From positions 1-43,412 of the forward strand of contig SUXC01000020.1 in the NCBI GenBank assembly GCA_015061165.1: 43,412 nucleotides of DNA. Reading direction: 5' to 3'. Of the stretch, positions 1 through 8,483 are shown piece after piece (the stretch's first letter is position 1; each line of letters starts with the position of its first letter). The position numbers were made by a program, and so were the translations under genes. Source of the stretch: Bacteroidales bacterium (lineage in GTDB: Bacteria; Bacteroidota; Bacteroidia; Bacteroidales; Paludibacteraceae). A model generated the notes under the pieces. The model was not told where the DNA came from, did no database searches, and saw only the letters and a list, made by a program, of their open reading frames with translations.

Positions 1-869
1 ATGGAAATGTCGTATTTGAAGTAGCAGAGGCTGGTGATGTTGTTGTTACATTCAATGGCACTAATATTACTCTTGCTGGTAACTTCGGACAAAGCGAAGA
101 CACCACCGTTACTCCTGAACCTACACTTGGTCTTACATACAACGTAACTGTTCCAGAAGGTACTAACGCTTGCTACATCGCTGGTGATATGAACACATGG
201 ACATTCACTGAGATGACAAAGGTTGATGACACACACTACACCATCACCATCGCTGAGGCTACTTTGGAAATGGGCTACAAATACTGCTCTGGTCCTGATT
301 GGGCATACGTGGAGAAGAGCGCAGAAGGCGAAGAACTACAAAATCGTGTCTATAGCGAGAATGACGTAGTGGCTGCATGGGCTGCTGTTTATGACCCTAA
401 CGGTGGAGAGAACCCAGAACCTAATCCAGGCACTTCTACTGTTATGCTCGCTGGTGAAATGAATGATTGGAGCACAGATGCTACTCCATTCGTAGCTGCT
501 GAAGACGGATTGACCGCTTCTGTGATAGTTGTTTTAGAAGCACAAACCTATCAATTTAAGGTAGTTGTTGATGGCGACTGGTTGAGCAATCTTGGCGAAA
601 TGACACGCGACAATTGCACTGGTTGGACATTTGAATCTCTTTCTGGTGCTGAAACGAATGCCCGCGTTACAGCAGACGTGGCTGGCGAGTACACTTTCGT
701 TTGGTCATACGCTGATAGCAAACTGAGCGTTGTATATCCTGACAATACAACCACCGATCTTGATCAAGTTATTGGCGGTGCACAACCTACTAAGGTTATC
801 TGCAATGGTCAATTGATGATTATCCGTGACGGTATGATTTACACCATCATGGGACAATTGATTAAGTAA
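1..869 (+). CDS. Secreted beta-sandwich protein with T9SS-like tail, 5' truncated
   Basis: The frame is open from base 3 with no start, so the gene begins before the window; 288 residues are visible. The text shows two or more repeats of a beta-sandwich module, with the pattern xxVMLAGEMNDWS and a second copy with YIAGDMNTWT. This resembles the carbohydrate-binding folds of CBM48/CBM20 or SusE-type outer-surface proteins. The final ~25 residues carry NGQLMIIRDGMIYTIMGQ. Related tails end two other secreted proteins here, and I read them as a type IX secretion sorting signal. The role is probably binding of glucan or a similar polymer at the cell surface; the ligand is inferred. A methionine codon lies at 189, but it falls inside a repeat and is not the real start. 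A strong hairpin terminator follows at 895-932. Confidence 0.7.
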   Translation, partial: GNVVFEVAEAGDVVVTFNGTNITLAGNFGQSEDTTVTPEPTLGLTYNVTVPEGTNACYIAGDMNTWTFTEMTKVDDTHYTITIAEATLEMGYKYCSGPDWAYVEKSAEGEELQNRVYSENDVVAAWAAVYDPNGGENPEPNPGTSTVMLAGEMNDWSTDATPFVAAEDGLTASVIVVLEAQTYQFKVVVDGDWLSNLGEMTRDNCTGWTFESLSGAETNARVTADVAGEYTFVWSYADSKLSVVYPDNTTTDLDQVIGGAQPTKVICNGQLMIIRDGMIYTIMGQLIK

Positions 870-894
870 TTCCGCACATAAATACCTAAAAAAG

Positions 895-932
895 GAGGGT
901 GTATCGATATTTTGATACACCCTCTTTTTTTT
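895..932. terminator. Bidirectional intrinsic terminator
   Basis: A perfect 11-bp stem, GAGGGTGTATC (895-905) with GATACACCCTC (914-924), has an 8-nt loop. Eight T follow on the + strand, and a run of A precedes it, giving a T run on the - strand. It sits between convergent genes and can end both. Confidence 0.9.
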
Positions 933-947
933 GCGATAATAATTAAA

Positions 948-1292
948 TTACTCTGCGTGCTTACAAGCAGCATTTGGACAATCAGCTTTTTTCTCGCAAC
1001 CTGTTTTTGGACATTCAGCTTTTGGACATTCAGCCTTTGCACACTCAGCTTTCTTCTCGCAGCAAGCGTCAGTTTTTGGGCACTCTGCTTTGCAGCAAGA
1101 GTCAGCTTTCTGGCAGCATGAATCTTGTTTTTGGCACTCTGCCTTTGCACACTCAGCCTTTTGGCATTCTGCCTTCTTTTCGCAGCACTCAGTAGCAGGT
1201 TTGTCACAGCACTTGTCTTGTTGGCAACTAGCCTTTTTGCAGCAACCCATAGCACACAAGGCTACAGCAGCAATCAATAAAATCTTTTTCAT
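948..1292 (-). CDS. Small cysteine/lysine-rich lipoprotein, metallothionein-like composition
   Basis: This encodes 114 residues. The first ~16 form a signal peptide (MKKILLIAAVALCAMG) followed by Cys-Cys, compatible with lipoprotein cleavage and lipidation, although the -3 residue is Ala rather than Leu. The rest is low complexity, built on repeats of the type KAEC(P/Q/A), CCEKK and DSCC. I count 24 cysteines, about one residue in five, alternating with lysine and glutamate. No aromatic core or known fold is visible. Cys-Cys and Cys-x3/4-Cys spacing suggests binding of soft metals or a redox/disulfide function, but no metal-site family is recognised. The frame is chosen because it alone has a signal peptide, a promoter upstream (1355-1386) and a terminator right after its stop. 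The overlapping frames on both strands are by-products of the repeats. Confidence 0.75.
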   Translation of the reverse strand: MKKILLIAAVALCAMGCCKKASCQQDKCCDKPATECCEKKAECQKAECAKAECQKQDSCCQKADSCCKAECPKTDACCEKKAECAKAECPKAECPKTGCEKKADCPNAACKHAE

Positions 1293-1354
1293 AACACTTA
1301 AAAATTTTTATAGTTAAAAAAGTTGAATCATACCTACAAACGGCAAAATTCGTG

Positions 1355-1386
1355 CAAAAGTAACATATTTTTTGCATATACGCAAA
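1355..1386 (-). promoter_or_regulatory. Bacteroidota promoter of the cysteine-rich gene
   Basis: On the - strand, TTTG (1383-1386) is followed after 20 bp by TACTTTTG (1355-1362), matching TTTG/TAnnTTTG. It interleaves with the divergent promoter at 1371-1402. Confidence 0.7.
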
Positions 1387-1402
1387 AAAAATTGTAACTT
1401 TG
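1371..1402 (+). promoter_or_regulatory. Bacteroidota promoter of the PASTA-rluD-porX operon
   Basis: TTTG (1371-1374), 20 bp, TAACTTTG (1395-1402). It overlaps the divergent promoter of the cysteine-rich gene, so RNA polymerase may occupy only one at a time. Confidence 0.75.
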
Positions 1403-1439
1403 CAGCAAATTTATTGATTTTTCTAATAAAACATACGCT

Positions 1440-2249
1440 ATGACTAAGAATTCGTCTAAATTTGGCATTATTGTGTTCCACCTTTTTCTATCGGTATTGG
1501 TAGCTGGCATTGTCCTTTTCGTGGTGCTTTTTGGTTTGAAAAAATATACACAACATGGTATAGAAATACAAGTTCCCAATGTCACTGAATTATACGTTGA
1601 GGAAGCCAAAATCATCTTGGAATCCGAGGGCTTGCACATCGAAGTCATCGACTCCACGTACTCCAACAAAGTGCCTTTAGGCACCATCGTTGAGCAAAAT
1701 CCAAATGCTAACTCGTTTGTCAAAAACGGTAGAACAATCTACGTCATCAAGAACGCCAACTTCCGTAAACCCGTGATACTTCCCGAATTACGTGATGTTA
1801 GTTTACGTCAAGCCCAAGCCTCACTCTCTGCTTTAGGATTGGTGATTGATAGCATTATTTACGAGCCATCCGCTTATCGCGACCTGATTCTTGATATTCG
1901 CAAAAATAGCATACCCCTATTAGCAGGTACGGTATTAGAGGTCGGCACTCCCATCGACCTCATTGTCGGTCAAGGTCAAGGCACTAACAATGTAGAGATT
2001 CCCAATGTACTGGGCAAGACACTGGAGGACGCACGTGCATGGCTTATGGCACATGCTTTGACCGTTGGTATCGTAACATACGACATTCCTCCTACCGAAG
2101 AGAACAAAACACAATACATCGTTTATTCCCAAGACCCCGAAATTGGCACGATTGTTGTGGAGGGTAGTAGTGTGAATCTGAAACTATCCATGGATATCGA
2201 AAAGACCGTAACTGCTGATAACGAGCAAGATGAGGAAGAGTTTTTCTAA
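1440..2249 (+). CDS. PASTA-domain membrane protein
   Basis: This encodes 269 residues: a short cytoplasmic N-terminus, one membrane helix at about residues 10-31 (FHLFLSVLVAGIVLFVVLFG), then three PASTA repeats at roughly 40-108, 110-180 and 186-255. The tail is acidic. PASTA modules bind peptidoglycan fragments or beta-lactam-like ligands in Ser/Thr kinases and class B penicillin-binding proteins. Here there is no kinase or transpeptidase domain, so this is a stand-alone envelope protein. It is the first gene of a run in which the RluD-type enzyme begins 21 bp after its stop and PorX follows. The same neighbours are common in Bacteroidota. Confidence 0.85.
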   Translation: MTKNSSKFGIIVFHLFLSVLVAGIVLFVVLFGLKKYTQHGIEIQVPNVTELYVEEAKIILESEGLHIEVIDSTYSNKVPLGTIVEQNPNANSFVKNGRTIYVIKNANFRKPVILPELRDVSLRQAQASLSALGLVIDSIIYEPSAYRDLILDIRKNSIPLLAGTVLEVGTPIDLIVGQGQGTNNVEIPNVLGKTLEDARAWLMAHALTVGIVTYDIPPTEENKTQYIVYSQDPEIGTIVVEGSSVNLKLSMDIEKTVTADNEQDEEEFF

Positions 2250-2270
2250 TTGACTATTAGACTACTTACA

Positions 2271-3314
2271 ATGTACAATTTAGATACAGACTTAGATATA
2301 GAGCAGCAAGAGGTATGGGAACGCTGGCGATGCGAGGTGGACAAAGGTCAGACACCGCAGCGCGTGGATAAGTACTTGGCAGAGCACATGACAGGTACTT
2401 CGCGCAATCGTATCCAGAACGCAGCCGACGCGGGCAATATCTGGGTCAATGGCAAACCTGTCAGCAGTAACTACAAGGTCAAACCCTTCGACATCATCCA
2501 AGTGCTACTTGACTACGAGCCACACGACTACACTATTCACCCCGAGGATATTCCCCTTGAAATCATCTATGAGGATGATGATGTACTTGTTATCAACAAA
2601 CCCGCAGGTATGGTGGTGCACCCAGGTCACGGCAACTACGAACATACCCTGCTCAACGCCCTGGCATGGCATTTTCGCGACAAACTGGACATCAACGATC
2701 CGAATATCGGACTTGTTCACCGCATCGATAAAGACACCAGCGGACTACTGCTCATCGCCAAGACACCCGAAGCCAAAACACACCTCGGCAAGCAGTTCTT
2801 TGACCACACCACCGAACGCACCTACAATGCCCTCGTTTGGGGAACATTCACCGAGGAGAGTGGTACGATAGAAGGAGCGTTGGCACGCGATAATCGCGAT
2901 AGAACGATATACCGAATCTGGGATTTAGAGGAGAACCCTAACGCCAAAGAGGCCATTACCCATTGGCGCGTACTGGAGCGTTTTCCGTATGTAACACTGG
3001 TGGAATGTCGATTAGAAACAGGACGCACGCACCAGATACGTGTACACATGAAGAGTATTGGACATCCCTTGTTTGCCGATGAGAAATATGGCGGAATGGA
3101 GGTACTGAAGGGTTTGCCCACGCAGAAATACAAGCAGTACATACACAACTGCTTTGCCCTCTGTCCACGACAAGTGTTGCACGCCAAGACATTGGGCTTC
3201 ACCCACCCCCGAACGGGAGAAAGAATGCACTTTGATAGCCCTTGGGCTGAAGATATGTTAAACCTAATAAACAAATGGAGAAACTATGAACCGAATACTT
3301 TGGGCGGACGATGA
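2271..3314 (+). CDS. rluD: RluA/RluD-family 23S rRNA pseudouridine synthase
   Basis: This encodes 347 residues. An N-terminal S4 RNA-binding domain (about 29-85) is followed by the synthase domain. The catalytic motif HRIDKDTSGLL is at 150-160, with Asp153 the predicted nucleophile; the later RTHQIRVH motif also fits the family. Members of this family convert uridines in helix 69 of 23S rRNA, although the exact target cannot be read from sequence. The frame stays open back to a TTG at 2250, just after the previous stop. I prefer the ATG at 2271, which gives a normal family length. The 3' end overlaps porX by 29 bp, indicating coupled expression. Confidence 0.88.
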   Translation: MYNLDTDLDIEQQEVWERWRCEVDKGQTPQRVDKYLAEHMTGTSRNRIQNAADAGNIWVNGKPVSSNYKVKPFDIIQVLLDYEPHDYTIHPEDIPLEIIYEDDDVLVINKPAGMVVHPGHGNYEHTLLNALAWHFRDKLDINDPNIGLVHRIDKDTSGLLLIAKTPEAKTHLGKQFFDHTTERTYNALVWGTFTEESGTIEGALARDNRDRTIYRIWDLEENPNAKEAITHWRVLERFPYVTLVECRLETGRTHQIRVHMKSIGHPLFADEKYGGMEVLKGLPTQKYKQYIHNCFALCPRQVLHAKTLGFTHPRTGERMHFDSPWAEDMLNLINKWRNYEPNTLGGR

Positions 3315-4824
3315 GATTCATCTGCTGAAACCCTACATTATCTACCTACAAGAGAAGGGGTACGAAGTAACCCCAGTGAACAACGGACAAGATGCTATTG
3401 ATGCTTGTCGCGAACAGCAATTCGATATTGTTTTCTTGGATGAGAACATGCCTGGTCTATCGGGTTTAGAGGCATTGCAAGAGATCAAAACGCTATGCCC
3501 CACCCTGCCAGTAGTGATGATTACCAAATCCGAAGAAGAGCATATCATGGAGCAGGCTATCGGACAAAAGATTGCCGATTATCTCATCAAGCCCGTCAAT
3601 CCGAGCCAGATCCTGCTGTGCCTCAAGAAGCATATCCACCAACGCGAGATTGTGGAGGAACACACCAACACCACCTATCGCCAAGAGTTCTCCGACATCA
3701 CCTATATGATTGATACCGCCAACACCATCGAAGAGTGGATGGCGATTGAGCGCACCCTTACACGTTGGGAATTGGAGTTGGAGAATGTGGATTCCGCTAT
3801 GCACGAGATGCTCCATATGCAACGCGAGCAGGCTAACAAGGCGTTTGCCAAGTTCATCGCCAAGAACTACGAAGGTTGGTGGACTAACCCTGCCACCCGC
3901 CCAACCATGTCGCAAGACGTGATGAAGAAATTTGTCTTCCCACTGGTGGACAATGGCGAAAAGGTATTCTTCGTGGTGATTGACAACTTCCGCTACGACC
4001 AATGGAAAGCCATCCAACCCCTTCTGTCTGAGTGGTTTACCGTCAAGGAAGAACAGATGTACACCTCGCTCCTCCCTACCGCCACACAGTACGCGCGCAA
4101 TGCTATTTTCGCGGGACTCAGTCCGTTGCAGATACAAGAGATGTACCCCCATTTGTGGATTGATGAGGACGAGGAGGAAAGCAAGAACAACAACGAGAAA
4201 GACCTCATCCAGACCCAACTTGACCGCTTCCGCAAACGCTATGGCTACTCCTATTTCAAGGTGAACGAGAGCGACTTCTGCGAGCGTATCACCAAGCAGT
4301 TCAAGGGATTACAGACACCGCTGAATGTGGTGGTACTCAATTTCATAGATATGCTCTCCCACTCCCGCACCGAGAGCAAGATGATGCGCGAGCTCGCCAA
4401 TGATGAGGCGGCATACCGTAGTCTCACACTCAGTTGGCTGCGCCATTCGCCTACTGCCGAGATGTTCCGCCGTATCGCCTCCTTGGGCTACAAAGTGGTG
4501 CTGACCACCGACCACGGCACGACGCGCGTGACGAATGCCGTGCAGATTATTGGTGATAAGAACACCAACACCAACCTGCGCTACAAAGTGGGCAAAGCAC
4601 TCAACTGCCAGTCTAAGAACTGCTTCGAGATTACCCGCCCCAAGCAAGTAGGATTGCCTTGCCCCAATGTCAGCAGCAGTTATGTGTTCTGCACCAGCGA
4701 TGATTTCTTTGCGTACCCTAACAATTTCAACCACTACGCACAGTTCTATCGCGACACCTTCCAGCACGGAGGAATATCCTTGGAGGAGATGCTCGTGCCA
4801 ATCGTAACACTTGAACCTAAATAA
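3286..4824 (+). CDS. porX: PorX, type IX secretion response regulator with PglZ domain
   Basis: This encodes 512 residues. The N-terminal receiver domain (1-120) has the acidic pocket at Asp8/Asp9, phospho-acceptor Asp52 in VFLDENMPG, and Lys102. A linker leads to a PglZ domain of the alkaline-phosphatase superfamily (~205-510) with metal-binding positions in VVIDNFRYD (Asp233), NFIDMLSH (Asp355, His359) and TTDHGTT (Asp409, His410). This receiver-PglZ architecture is that of PorX, which with kinase PorY controls T9SS gene expression and whose PglZ domain is a phosphodiesterase acting on oligonucleotides. A kinase partner is not next to it, as usual. The start ATG lies within the end of rluD, preceded by GGAG. 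Confidence 0.95.
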   Translation: MNRILWADDEIHLLKPYIIYLQEKGYEVTPVNNGQDAIDACREQQFDIVFLDENMPGLSGLEALQEIKTLCPTLPVVMITKSEEEHIMEQAIGQKIADYLIKPVNPSQILLCLKKHIHQREIVEEHTNTTYRQEFSDITYMIDTANTIEEWMAIERTLTRWELELENVDSAMHEMLHMQREQANKAFAKFIAKNYEGWWTNPATRPTMSQDVMKKFVFPLVDNGEKVFFVVIDNFRYDQWKAIQPLLSEWFTVKEEQMYTSLLPTATQYARNAIFAGLSPLQIQEMYPHLWIDEDEEESKNNNEKDLIQTQLDRFRKRYGYSYFKVNESDFCERITKQFKGLQTPLNVVVLNFIDMLSHSRTESKMMRELANDEAAYRSLTLSWLRHSPTAEMFRRIASLGYKVVLTTDHGTTRVTNAVQIIGDKNTNTNLRYKVGKALNCQSKNCFEITRPKQVGLPCPNVSSSYVFCTSDDFFAYPNNFNHYAQFYRDTFQHGGISLEEMLVPIVTLEPK

Positions 4825-4826
4825 GT

Positions 4827-5705
4827 ATGCGAACACTTTGGCGAACGATAAAAATAGCGATACTGCTCCTTCTGATTGGGGTAGTATCACTATTTGTTTC
4901 TCACCAATGGCGGCAACCGCAGCAGGATTTCTCGCATACGCTAAAAGTGCTGACCTACAACACCCACGCGCTCTGTATGGGCGACAAGCAGCAAGCGAAA
5001 CAGATGCTTGCTTATCTCAACGAGCAAGATGCGGATATTATCTGCCTACAAGAGGTCAGGGTGTATAAAGATGCGCAACGTATGACCTTGCACCAGTTGC
5101 GCCAAGCCATGAGCCAATACCCTTATACCTACTACGACTTCAAACGCTATAACAGCCGTCGGCAGTTTGGCAATGTGGTGTTCTCACGTTATCCCCTAAT
5201 CAATAAACAGACTATCTCCTACGAGTCGCAGAATAATATCAGTAGCCAATGCGATGTGGTGGTAAAGGAAGATACTATTCTTCTTATAGTGAATCACTTA
5301 GAGAGTTTTCGTCTCATGAAGGAAGACTTGCAACTGGACACGCTGTCCGTCAGCCATTTCAAGCAGAGCAGTCTCAGCCAGAAGCTCCACGATGCCAGTG
5401 AGCTGCGCCAAGAGCAAGCCAAAGCGGTGAAAGCGGCGATTAACGCCTCGCCCTATCCTGTGTTGGCGGTGGGTGATTTCAATTCCATTCCGCTGTCGTA
5501 TGTGTATGGCAAGATTCGTTGGGGCATGCGTGATTGCTTTTTAGAGGGCAGTTTTGGTAGGTTGGGCAACACCTATAAGAAAGGTCCTTTCGGTATTCGC
5601 ATTGATTACATTCTCTGTTCCCGCAACCTAACCCCTATAAAATGCGAGGTGGACAGAGTCTCCTACTCCGACCACTTCCCCGTATGCGCTACGATTGGGT
5701 GGTGA
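4827..5705 (+). CDS. Membrane-anchored endonuclease/exonuclease/phosphatase-fold protein
   Basis: This encodes 292 residues. One membrane segment lies at about 7-25, followed by an EEP domain facing out of the cytoplasm. Family motifs are present in order: LTYNTHA, DIICLQEVR (catalytic Glu), NHLES, VGDFNSIP (Asp/Asn) and the final SDHFPV (Asp-His). Relatives cleave phosphodiesters in DNA, RNA, phospholipids or sphingomyelin; the substrate cannot be told here. Bacteroidota homologues often have two or more N-terminal membrane helices, while this one has a single clear helix. It starts 2 bp after the porX stop and is very likely in the same transcript. Downstream lies an 11-bp repeat array with no obvious terminator. 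Confidence 0.85.
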   Translation: MRTLWRTIKIAILLLLIGVVSLFVSHQWRQPQQDFSHTLKVLTYNTHALCMGDKQQAKQMLAYLNEQDADIICLQEVRVYKDAQRMTLHQLRQAMSQYPYTYYDFKRYNSRRQFGNVVFSRYPLINKQTISYESQNNISSQCDVVVKEDTILLIVNHLESFRLMKEDLQLDTLSVSHFKQSSLSQKLHDASELRQEQAKAVKAAINASPYPVLAVGDFNSIPLSYVYGKIRWGMRDCFLEGSFGRLGNTYKKGPFGIRIDYILCSRNLTPIKCEVDRVSYSDHFPVCATIGW

Positions 5706-5729
5706 TGCCCCCACTTTCCTCATCCGCAC

Positions 5730-5839
5730 CGCACAATAACCGCACAATAACCAGACAATAACCGCACAATTCGTGGCGGATATAGAGCCCCGAGTCCTCC
5801 CATTTATCGGGTGGATAAGCGGTGGTTAAGCGGTGGATA
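5730..5839. repeat. 11-bp periodic array I (10 units)
   Basis: Ten consecutive 11-bp steps without indels: CGCACAATAAC twice, CAGACAATAAC, CGCACAATTCG, TGGCGGATATA, two diverged units, then TCGGGTGGATA, AGCGGTGGTTA, AGCGGTGGATA. It fills the gap between two convergent genes. Confidence 0.8.
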
Positions 5840-5869
5840 GTCCTTCCTGACTGGAACCATCAGAGAAGT

Positions 5870-7072
5870 TTATCTAAAAACGAGAGTAAAGATTGTGCCC
5901 CTCTCGTCGCTGCGAACGAGGCGTATGCTGCCATTGTGTAGGCGCATGATTTGGCGGGAGAGACTCAAACCAATACCTGAGCCTTCGGGTTTGGTGGTGA
6001 AGAAAGGAATGAATATCTGCTCCTGACTATCAGGGCTGATAGGATGACCATTATTGCAGACATCTATCACAACGGCATCAGCATCATCAATCTGCGCCGT
6101 GATGGTGATTTGGGTTGCCTCCGCCTGCAAGGCATTGCTAATGAGATTGACTACCACCTGCGAGATTTGTCCCTCATCCGCATATAGCAGAATATCATCG
6201 GTCAGTTCGGTGTATTGATACTGCGCCCCTGCGGCATCTATCTGCTGCTTGGTCAGCTGCTCCACACGTTCCATGAGTTCGCGCAAGTAAAACGGTTTCC
6301 TTATTGGCGTTGCCACGCGCGTTAGACTGCGGTAGGTGTTGACGAATTTGATTAAGTCCTTAGAAGAGGTTGAAATCGTCTGCAAGCCCATTACCAAATC
6401 AGGCGAAGCAGGGTCTTTGGAGAGTGTTTCGCTGAGCGAAGCGATAGGCGTGATGGTATTCATAATCTCGTGTGTGAGTACACGGATTAGGCGAGACCAT
6501 GCCAACTCCTCGTTTTCGGCAATCTCGTTGCTAATATCGTTAAAGGCAATGATCTTCACCGTTTTGCCATGTATCGCTGCTTCGGTGGCTGTGAGAATGA
6601 TAGTGCGTTCGCCTCGTTCGGTAAAGAAAGTAGCGCGTTGTTCACTATTGGCTGACACTTGTCTGAAGGCCTCCGCAAGCGATGGATGGATATTATCCAG
6701 TTGGCGAAGATTACTGAAGGTCAGCAAACCCAAGAGCGAGAGGGCTGTTTTGTTGTGATAGGTCACTCGGTTGTCTGTGACGGTGATGATACCCGTTTGC
6801 ACATGGTCGAGCATCTGTCCGAAATAGCGTTCTTGTTCGCTGATTTCGTGGCGCTCTTTGTCGAAAAGGTCACGCAGACGGTTGAGTGTTTTGTTGAAAC
6901 TTCTATTTCGAATGCCTTGCTCATTGAATCGGAAGTTGAGTTCCTTATCTTCAAGCGCATCGAGCATGTAATTGATTTTCTTTTGCAATCGTTGTTTCAC
7001 CACTACCCCCACAACGACTCCCACCACAATAGCAGTGGTAAGGCAAGTGAGTATGATGAAAGGTGTATTCAT
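5870..7072 (-). CDS. Sensor histidine kinase, NtrB/AtoS type
   Basis: This encodes 400 residues. One membrane helix at ~5-26 has almost no periplasmic part, so sensing is probably in the membrane or cytoplasm. A PAS-like region follows (~80-180), then the dimerisation domain with phospho-acceptor His201 (LTHEIMNTITP), then the ATPase domain: N box around Asn313 (VVNLISNAL), G1 at 337-342 (DVCNNG), F box 354-360, and G2 364-371 (GSGIGLSL). It starts 2 bp after the stop of the sigma-54 activator upstream and is surely its partner. The next genes are export components with sigma-54 promoters, so I infer that the pair senses an envelope stress or exported compound. Confidence 0.92.
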   Translation of the reverse strand: MNTPFIILTCLTTAIVVGVVVGVVVKQRLQKKINYMLDALEDKELNFRFNEQGIRNRSFNKTLNRLRDLFDKERHEISEQERYFGQMLDHVQTGIITVTDNRVTYHNKTALSLLGLLTFSNLRQLDNIHPSLAEAFRQVSANSEQRATFFTERGERTIILTATEAAIHGKTVKIIAFNDISNEIAENEELAWSRLIRVLTHEIMNTITPIASLSETLSKDPASPDLVMGLQTISTSSKDLIKFVNTYRSLTRVATPIRKPFYLRELMERVEQLTKQQIDAAGAQYQYTELTDDILLYADEGQISQVVVNLISNALQAEATQITITAQIDDADAVVIDVCNNGHPISPDSQEQIFIPFFTTKPEGSGIGLSLSRQIMRLHNGSIRLVRSDERGTIFTLVFR

Positions 7073-7074
7073 GA

Positions 7075-8475
7075 TTATATCCCGTACTTTTTCAGTTTGG
7101 CGTAGAGGGTTGGGCGGCTGATGTTGAGGGCTTTGGCTACTAAAGACAAGTTGCCATCGTGTTGCGCCATAGCGTTGCGGATGGCACGCTCTTCGACGGC
7201 TTCTAAGGTCTCTACAGTTTCGCTGTCGGCTGTTGGATATTGGCTATTGGACGGCGTTCCGCCTATTGGATATGGGGTGTTGGATGGCAACGGCAATTGC
7301 AAGTCGGCAAGGGTGAGTGTGTCACCTTCGGAAAGGATGACGGCTTTTTCTATGCAGTTGTTGAGTTCGCGGATATTGCCTGACCAAGTATGTGCCAGCA
7401 GGGCTTGTTGTGCTTCGGGTGCCAACGCATTCACACTGCGGTGGTAGCGTTCGGCATAGGTTTGCATGAAACGTTCAGCCAGCGGCAGAATCTCGTCTTG
7501 GCGTTGGCGCAGCGGTGGAAGTTGCAGATGCATCGTGTTGATACGGTAGTACAAGTCCTCACGGAAGGTGCCGTCCTGTACCATTTGCGGAATGTCACGG
7601 TTGGTAGCACAGATGAGGCGGATATCAATAGGTATCTCTTTGGTATCGCCAACACGCACGATAGCGCGGTTTTGCAGCACGCGCAAGAGTTTGGCTTGCA
7701 AGTGCAATGGGATATTGCCAATCTCATCGAGGAAGAGTGTGCCGCCGTTGGCTTGCTCGAACTTACCCACATGGTCGGCATGTGCATCGGTGAAAGCACC
7801 TTTGACATGTCCGAACAGTTCGCTCTCGAATAGTGTCTCGGTGATAGCCCCTGCATCCACGCACACCATCGGTTGCGCAGCGCGAGCCGACAGGCGATGA
7901 ATCTCGTTGGCAAGTACATCCTTACCCGTACCATTTTCGCCTGTGATGAGGATAGAGGCATCGGTGGTAGCCACTTTCTCCAATTGTTTGCGGATAGTGG
8001 TCATGGCTGGGCTGGTACCCCAGTGCATTTTGGGCGATTGGCCATTGGTTATGGGCGATGAGGTTGGAGATTTCTTGCCTGTGCGTTTGAGTTTCTGTTG
8101 GTACGCAAGGGTAAGAGTCTCAATGAGTTTGTTGTTGTCCCAAGGCTTGACGATGAAATCGAAAGCTCCGCGTTTCATGCCCTCTACTGCGAGTTGGATA
8201 TCGCCGTAGGCGGTGAAGAGCACCACTTCGATATTAGGTGCAAACTGTTTGATTTCGGAGAGCCAGTATAGTCCTTCGTTGCCCGTGTTGATGGAAGTTT
8301 GGAAGTTCATATCGAGCAGCACCACATCGGGTTGCAGTTCGCGAATAGTGGATAGCAAGGACTTAGGCGAAGACAGCATCTCTACCTGAGCAAAGAATCG
8401 CGGCAGCAACATCTCCAGCGCTGCGCGAATACCTTTGTTGTCGTCCACGACAAGTATTTTGGCTTTGGATTTCAT
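7075..8475 (-). CDS. NtrC-family sigma-54-dependent response regulator
   Basis: This encodes 466 residues. Receiver domain 1-125 (Asp11/12, phospho-acceptor Asp55, Lys110); AAA+ domain ~150-390 with Walker A GENGTGKD (179-186), the sigma-54 contact loop as GAFTDA (226-231, the usual form being GAFTGA), Walker B GGTLFLDE (244-251) and FREDLYYR (304-311); Fis-type helix-turn-helix at the end (NLSLVAKALNISRPTLYAKL). The open frame extends 13 codons further upstream, but that stretch contains the -33 and -7 promoter elements, so I use the ATG at 8475. The two linkers (~139-150 and ~399-422) are encoded by short repeats. Likely targets are the three enhancer-type promoters upstream of the export genes. 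Confidence 0.93.
   Translation of the reverse strand: MKSKAKILVVDDNKGIRAALEMLLPRFFAQVEMLSSPKSLLSTIRELQPDVVLLDMNFQTSINTGNEGLYWLSEIKQFAPNIEVVLFTAYGDIQLAVEGMKRGAFDFIVKPWDNNKLIETLTLAYQQKLKRTGKKSPTSSPITNGQSPKMHWGTSPAMTTIRKQLEKVATTDASILITGENGTGKDVLANEIHRLSARAAQPMVCVDAGAITETLFESELFGHVKGAFTDAHADHVGKFEQANGGTLFLDEIGNIPLHLQAKLLRVLQNRAIVRVGDTKEIPIDIRLICATNRDIPQMVQDGTFREDLYYRINTMHLQLPPLRQRQDEILPLAERFMQTYAERYHRSVNALAPEAQQALLAHTWSGNIRELNNCIEKAVILSEGDTLTLADLQLPLPSNTPYPIGGTPSNSQYPTADSETVETLEAVEERAIRNAMAQHDGNLSLVAKALNISRPTLYAKLKKYGI
7232..7288. repeat. Dispersed repeat family B (TTGGCTATTGG), in frame in the regulator
   Basis: Copies of TTGGATATTGGCTATTGG and TATTGGATATGG encode the Pro/Ser/Gly-rich linker before the DNA-binding domain of the sigma-54 activator. 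Related copies are at 8028-8066, 22705-22745 and 30880-30920. Confidence 0.6.
8028..8066. repeat. Dispersed repeat family B, second copy in the regulator
   Basis: GGCGATTGGCCATTGG with a following GGTTATGGGCGAT encodes the receiver-AAA+ linker (SSPITNGQSP). It is the same word family as 7232-7288 and 30880-30920. Confidence 0.5.
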
Positions 8476-8483
8476 TGTGCGTG

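Noticed and set aside
839..1255. 138-codon lysine/arginine-rich frame over the cysteine-rich gene
   Set aside because: It is a frame-shifted reading of the same repeats that runs through the terminator; it has no signal peptide or promoter fit.
4309..4890. 193-codon open frame antisense to porX
   Set aside because: It runs opposite a clearly conserved gene, has no promoter or recognisable domain, and follows from the codon composition of porX.
7431..7961. Long alternate frames over the sigma-54 activator gene
   Set aside because: They overlap the conserved AAA+ domain in another frame and have no independent signals.
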